Below are positions 60,341 to 64,000 of a stretch of 64,000 nt of DNA, piece after piece. Source of the stretch: Zanthoxylum bungeanum (taxonomy: Eukaryota; Streptophyta; Magnoliopsida; Sapindales; Rutaceae); NCBI GenBank assembly GCA_019454045.1, contig SKCR01034769.1, positions 1 through 64,000 on the forward strand. The letters run 5' to 3'. Within the stretch, counting starts at the first letter, position 1. Each line of letters opens with the position of its first letter. Below the pieces are notes generated by a model. It was given only the letters and a program-made list of their open reading frames with translations, made no database searches and had not been told where the DNA came from. Position numbers and translations under genes: made by a program.

Positions 60341-61080
60341 GGATAATTGAATCCGAATACTTAGAGAGTGACTTAAAACCAATAATATTTCCAAAAAAAA
60401 TACATATACAATTTATATGTTATGATTCTCTTATCACTGAAAAATGTTTTGTGAGGAAAAATAAATACTCACTATTATTACTTGAATAGAATTTACAAGT
60501 ATTGCAAAACTTGTACAAAAAACCTCACAAACTAACTACACTCTCTAAGCTCTCTTACTTGGAGCTTAAACTCTAAGCTCTCTTATTTGGAGCTTCTTGT
60601 TGTGGGTGATTTTGAACTCTTAATTAGCTCTCAATTTATAGCTCACAAAAAACCTCACAAACTAACTACACTCTCTAAGCTCTCTTTCTTTGAGCTTAAA
60701 CTATAAGCTCTCTTATTTGGAGCTTCTTGTTGGGGGTGGTTTTGAACTCTTAATTAGCTCTCAAGGATAATTGAATCCGAATACTTAGAGAGTGACTTAA
60801 AACCAATAATATTTCCAAAAAAAATACATATACAATTTATATGTTGTGATTCTCTTATCACTGAAAAATGTTTTGTGAGGAAAAATAAATACTCACTATT
60901 ATTACCTGAATAGAATTTACAAGTATTGCAAAACTTGTACAAAAAACCTCACAAACTAACTACACTCTCTAAGCTCTCTTATTTGGAACTTCTTGTTGGG
61001 GGTGATTTTAAACTCTCAGCTCTCTTAATTTGAGCTTCTTGTTGGGGGTGATTTTGAACTCTTAATTAGCTCTCAATTTA
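60341..61080. repeat. tandem duplication of 424 bp period in the copia relic
   Basis: ggataattgaatccgaatac occurs at 60341 and 60765 and the following 200 bases repeat. Smaller words (ctctaagctctctta; gagcttcttgttggggg) recur three or more times inside. Confidence 0.85.
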
Positions 61081-61332
61081 TAGTGAATTTCAAGATCATT
61101 ATTTCAACCACTCAATAAATGCACCTAAATGTATTTTGATGGTTTGCACCATTGCCAAAAGGTGGTGATGTCCTTTTTGACAATGGTGGTAACAATCTTT
61201 GACAAAATATTGATGCAAGTTGGATGCTATAATTCTCCCCCTCCAACTGCATCTGAAAAATAATTATCATATGATAACTACCCCGGCTATGTCTCTACAC
61301 AGCTCTAGCTTGTCCCGATTGACCACTTTTGT

Positions 61333-61470
61333 TGACATGTCGACTGTGTCCCTGCACAACATATTTCACTGTGCCTCTGCATAATACTTTTCTGTTATGT
61401 CTCTGCACATCACATTTCATTGTGTCTCTGCACAGTACTTTTCTGATGTGTCTCTACACAACACAGCTCC
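61333..61470. repeat. minisatellite of about 26-27 bp units
   Basis: Five to six units of the form tgtctctgcacaacacattt lie in tandem with a variable third quarter. Confidence 0.8.
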
Positions 61471-61700
61471 GTTGTCGTGTTTCTTCACCCATTTATTCCT
61501 CAGTGAATTCTTGCCTTATGAGAAATTCTCTAGCTCTCATTCATTAGTAAACAAAATATATTCAGATCTCGGATATCTGATTGATGGAATCATGCCTTGC
61601 TCAGATTTTCTTGTCTGAGGTCCACTAATTTCAGGAGGTATGTCACCATCCAAATCTGTGGATGATCATGTAGCATCTAGTGGAGCAGACTGTGGCTCCC

Positions 61701-64000
61701 TGTAGGCATTGCATTTTCGCATGTGAAACCCGATGATGAGTCTCAGTTGGAGGCACTACCTTTTTAGTTAAGGATATTGCGGGAAACGGAGGTCGGAAGG
61801 GGAAATTCAGAATAAGTACGTCATCATATTCATTTCGCAAGTTCACTATTTTCGTTCGTGCTGCGTCCGTTACTTCGTTCGAACGTCAAGCAGATTGCGG
61901 GCTTTCGTGTAGCGTTCGAAGGGGAGTTCGAACGTCGTCGGTATTTCTGGTTTTGTTGTTAGCCTCACACCCCAGCCCAATTAGCCCACCAAAGCCAATA
62001 AAACACATCCCAATTAATAAAACACACATGGGAAATTAAATTAAATATTAATTAGATAATGTAATTAAATAAAATAATAAATTAAGTCATATACCAAATT
62101 AAATAAAACAAATAAAATCTAAATAATCACCTACCAAAATAATAAAAATACTTACAAAAATTAAAGAAATTGCATGCCTAATAAAGATAAATCAAATATA
62201 TTATATACCAAACTTAACAAATATCATGCCTAATTAAAATCAATCATAACAAATTAAATATTTTGTATTCCTAATCTAGCCAAGATTTGTCCCCCTCAAT
62301 CTAATCCTTCCCTTGTTGAATACAAAATCAAATCCTCCTTTTAAATGCCAAAATCCCTTCATTGTGAGACAAGGAGTAGCCCTAACCTTTCTCTATATAA
62401 ACAACCCCTAACCAAGACATGCACTCCCCTAGCTCATACACACAACTCACACGAAAATCACAGCAAGAAACCCTAGAAGTTCACGCATACTACAAAGAAA
62501 TAACACAAAAATTCTCTTCATCTCCTTCCCCAAATCACCGAAAATCATACCTCTATTTAGCAACCTCGTATCACCGAAAAACAGCCCATACAGCAGCCCT
62601 AAAACATGAATACAGCAGCCCTAAAACACACAAACAGCAGCCCTCCACCACCGAAAATTACAACCAAAAACTGAACTGCAGTAACATAAAAACTGCACTT
62701 GTAATCCTTGAAATAACCACACAAAACTGCACCAAAACCCCAAAAACAGCAGCCATGCACGCCAAAACAGTGACCTGAACAGTGAGTGGAAAATACAGAG
62801 GAAACAGCAGCAAAACGGAGGCCAAACAGCAGCAAAAGATGGAGAACGACGACTCAAAACAGTAAGACAACGAACGAGAGCAGTGAACCAGTGAACCGGA
62901 AGAGTTTGCGGAGCATCCACCCTTCCGACGATCGTGTATCGTACATCCGAGAGGTGATTTAAAAGGTTAGATCTGAGGGCACTTTTCTCATTAGTTTATA
63001 TTCGTCTTTTGATTGTTTATTGAATTCTATTCGCATGAGAGTCGTTTGTGGATGCATGTTGTGGCTTGAATGAAATGGAAAATGTGTCGCCTCTTGTGGT
63101 ATATAGGATGGAAACCCGGACATAAATTTCATAGACGATTCCGAATAGACGGTAGTATGATCTGTACTCGGGATACAACTCCACGTACCACTTGAGTAAA
63201 CGGCACACTCTTTTGTTTTATGTTGCTTCGGTTAATTTATTTTTCGTTATTTGAATTCTGCATGTTACTTTTGTATGCATGATTCAATCGAGTGCATGGG
63301 CTTAGTAAGTCGGATTAAAGGTCCCCTATTTGGAGGGGTTAAAATCCTTTACTACAATGCTTTGTCGCGCCGGTTGATGTGTGTTCGGTTGGATATAAGA
63401 TATGTTCAATCGGATATACTAAGTTTGATATGATTGTCTTTATTTTTGTATGCATGATGTGATCGAGCGCATGGGCTTAGTAAGTGCGATGAAAGGTCCT
63501 CTAATTGAAGAGGTTAAAATCATTTACCATGATGCTTTGCCGCACCGATTAATGTATATTCGGTTGAATGTAAGATGTGTTCAATCGGGTATATGAAGTC
63601 TAAGGTTATTGTCTTTATTTTTATATGCATTGAGATAAACGCATGGGCTTAGTAAGTGCGATGAAAGGTCCTCTAATTGAAGAGGTTAAAATCCTTCGCC
63701 ACGATGCTTCGCCGCGCCTCGTATTTCGCTATTTGCTTTTTTATGTATGTATTGCGTCATATTTTATGCATCAGGTCTGTTCCCGTTCGAACGCGTTATC
63801 GAACGCTATACGAACGCGAACCTTCTGTTTCCCGTTCGAACGCGTTTTACAAACGCTACTCGAACGCGCATGCATTTTGTTTCATCAGGTCTGGATCCGT
63901 TCAAACCCGTTATCGAACGCTATACGAACGCGAACCTTCTGTTTCCCGTTCGAACGCGTTTTACAAACGCTACTCGAACGCGCATGCATTTTGTATCATC
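61701..64000 (+). mobile_element. LTR F3: inverted copy of LTR F, runs off the window
   Basis: It begins TGTAGGCATTGC, the reverse complement of the end of LTR F at 37328, and follows that LTR in reverse through 61800-62000, 62600-63000 and beyond. It has the same three-fold array of about 174 bp (63290-63720) and the TTCGAA repeat (63780-64000). It is missing the last part because the window ends. Minus- and plus-strand frames at 62419-62920 are CAG-rich repeats within the LTR. Confidence 0.8.

Larger units (their letters stand above)
60341..61700 (-). mobile_element. relic of a second copia element, 3' part
   Basis: On the minus strand a linker fragment with LRRQG, IPSIRYPRSEYILF is read near 61610-61540; this resembles the copia stretch between integrase and RT. 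A purine tract (GGAGGGGGAGAATTATA) follows at about 61251-61235, and then LTR-like sequence starting GCATCCAACTTGC. Most of pol is gone. Within it are a tandem duplication (60341 and 60765, period 424) and a short minisatellite (61333-61470). Confidence 0.5.

Noticed and set aside
62419..62920. Frames of 99-119 codons on both strands near 62.4-62.9 kb
   Set aside because: They lie in a CAG/CTG-rich part of LTR F3, and the same region exists in LTR F (36420-36720) without a conserved frame.
1..64000. tRNA, rRNA or organelle-derived segments
   Set aside because: I looked for tRNA-like cloverleaf landmarks and conserved rRNA words and saw none; the only tRNA-related words are retroelement primer sites.

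Overview
The window looks like nuclear DNA of a flowering plant, most likely a eudicot with a repeat-rich genome. It is AT-rich and almost wholly made of nested LTR retrotransposons and small DNA transposons. It holds one intact host gene: a Ran GTPase with eight exons on the minus strand (56726-59168). Nothing suggests a bacterial, organellar or viral replicon. Nearly all other open frames are decayed retroelement genes or translations of tandem repeats.

Layout. 1-8647: the leader and a 2.6-kb LTR of copia family A (1-3127), a short non-repeat island (3128-3351), and solo LTR B1 (3352-8175). B1 carries a 237-bp hAT-like MITE and a second, solo A LTR. 8648-17945: a decayed copia element C on the minus strand, with gag, integrase, reverse transcriptase and RNase H still readable. 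A 681-bp hAT-like MITE splits its reverse transcriptase, and a 671-bp tandem duplication spoils its 5' LTR. 17946-23430: a relic of a D-like gypsy LTR, interrupted by a hAT-like MITE and solo LTR B2. 23430-26049 with 55563-55825: copia LTR relics E1 and E2.

26050-55562 is one insertion stack. Element D has two LTRs of about 4.2 kb, only 690 bp of non-coding interior, and target duplication ACGGG. It entered E2. Copia element G (27727-48133, target ATGGG/ATGAG) entered the 3' LTR of D. Inside G lie element F (34518-41834, Tat/Ogre-like, with a shortened gag and no pol) and two LTRs of an Athila-like element H (41835-46713). The F/H and H/G joins lack target duplications and look recombinational.

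55826-64000: the 3' flank of Ran, the Ran gene (with a Tourist-like MITE in intron 4), a fourth hAT-like MITE (59506-60082), a relic copia element (about 60341-61700), and an F LTR in opposite orientation that runs off the window end.

The most unusual signals are structural rather than coding. G LTRs carry an array of nine small-loop hairpins. D LTRs carry five G-rich hairpins whose flanking stems change but stay complementary. The H LTR has nine CACGTG boxes upstream of its TATA box, and H also carries a 57-bp inverted repeat across its polypurine tract. A stem-loop is shared by three copia LTR families. All comparisons were made by eye within this window; no alignment or database search was run.
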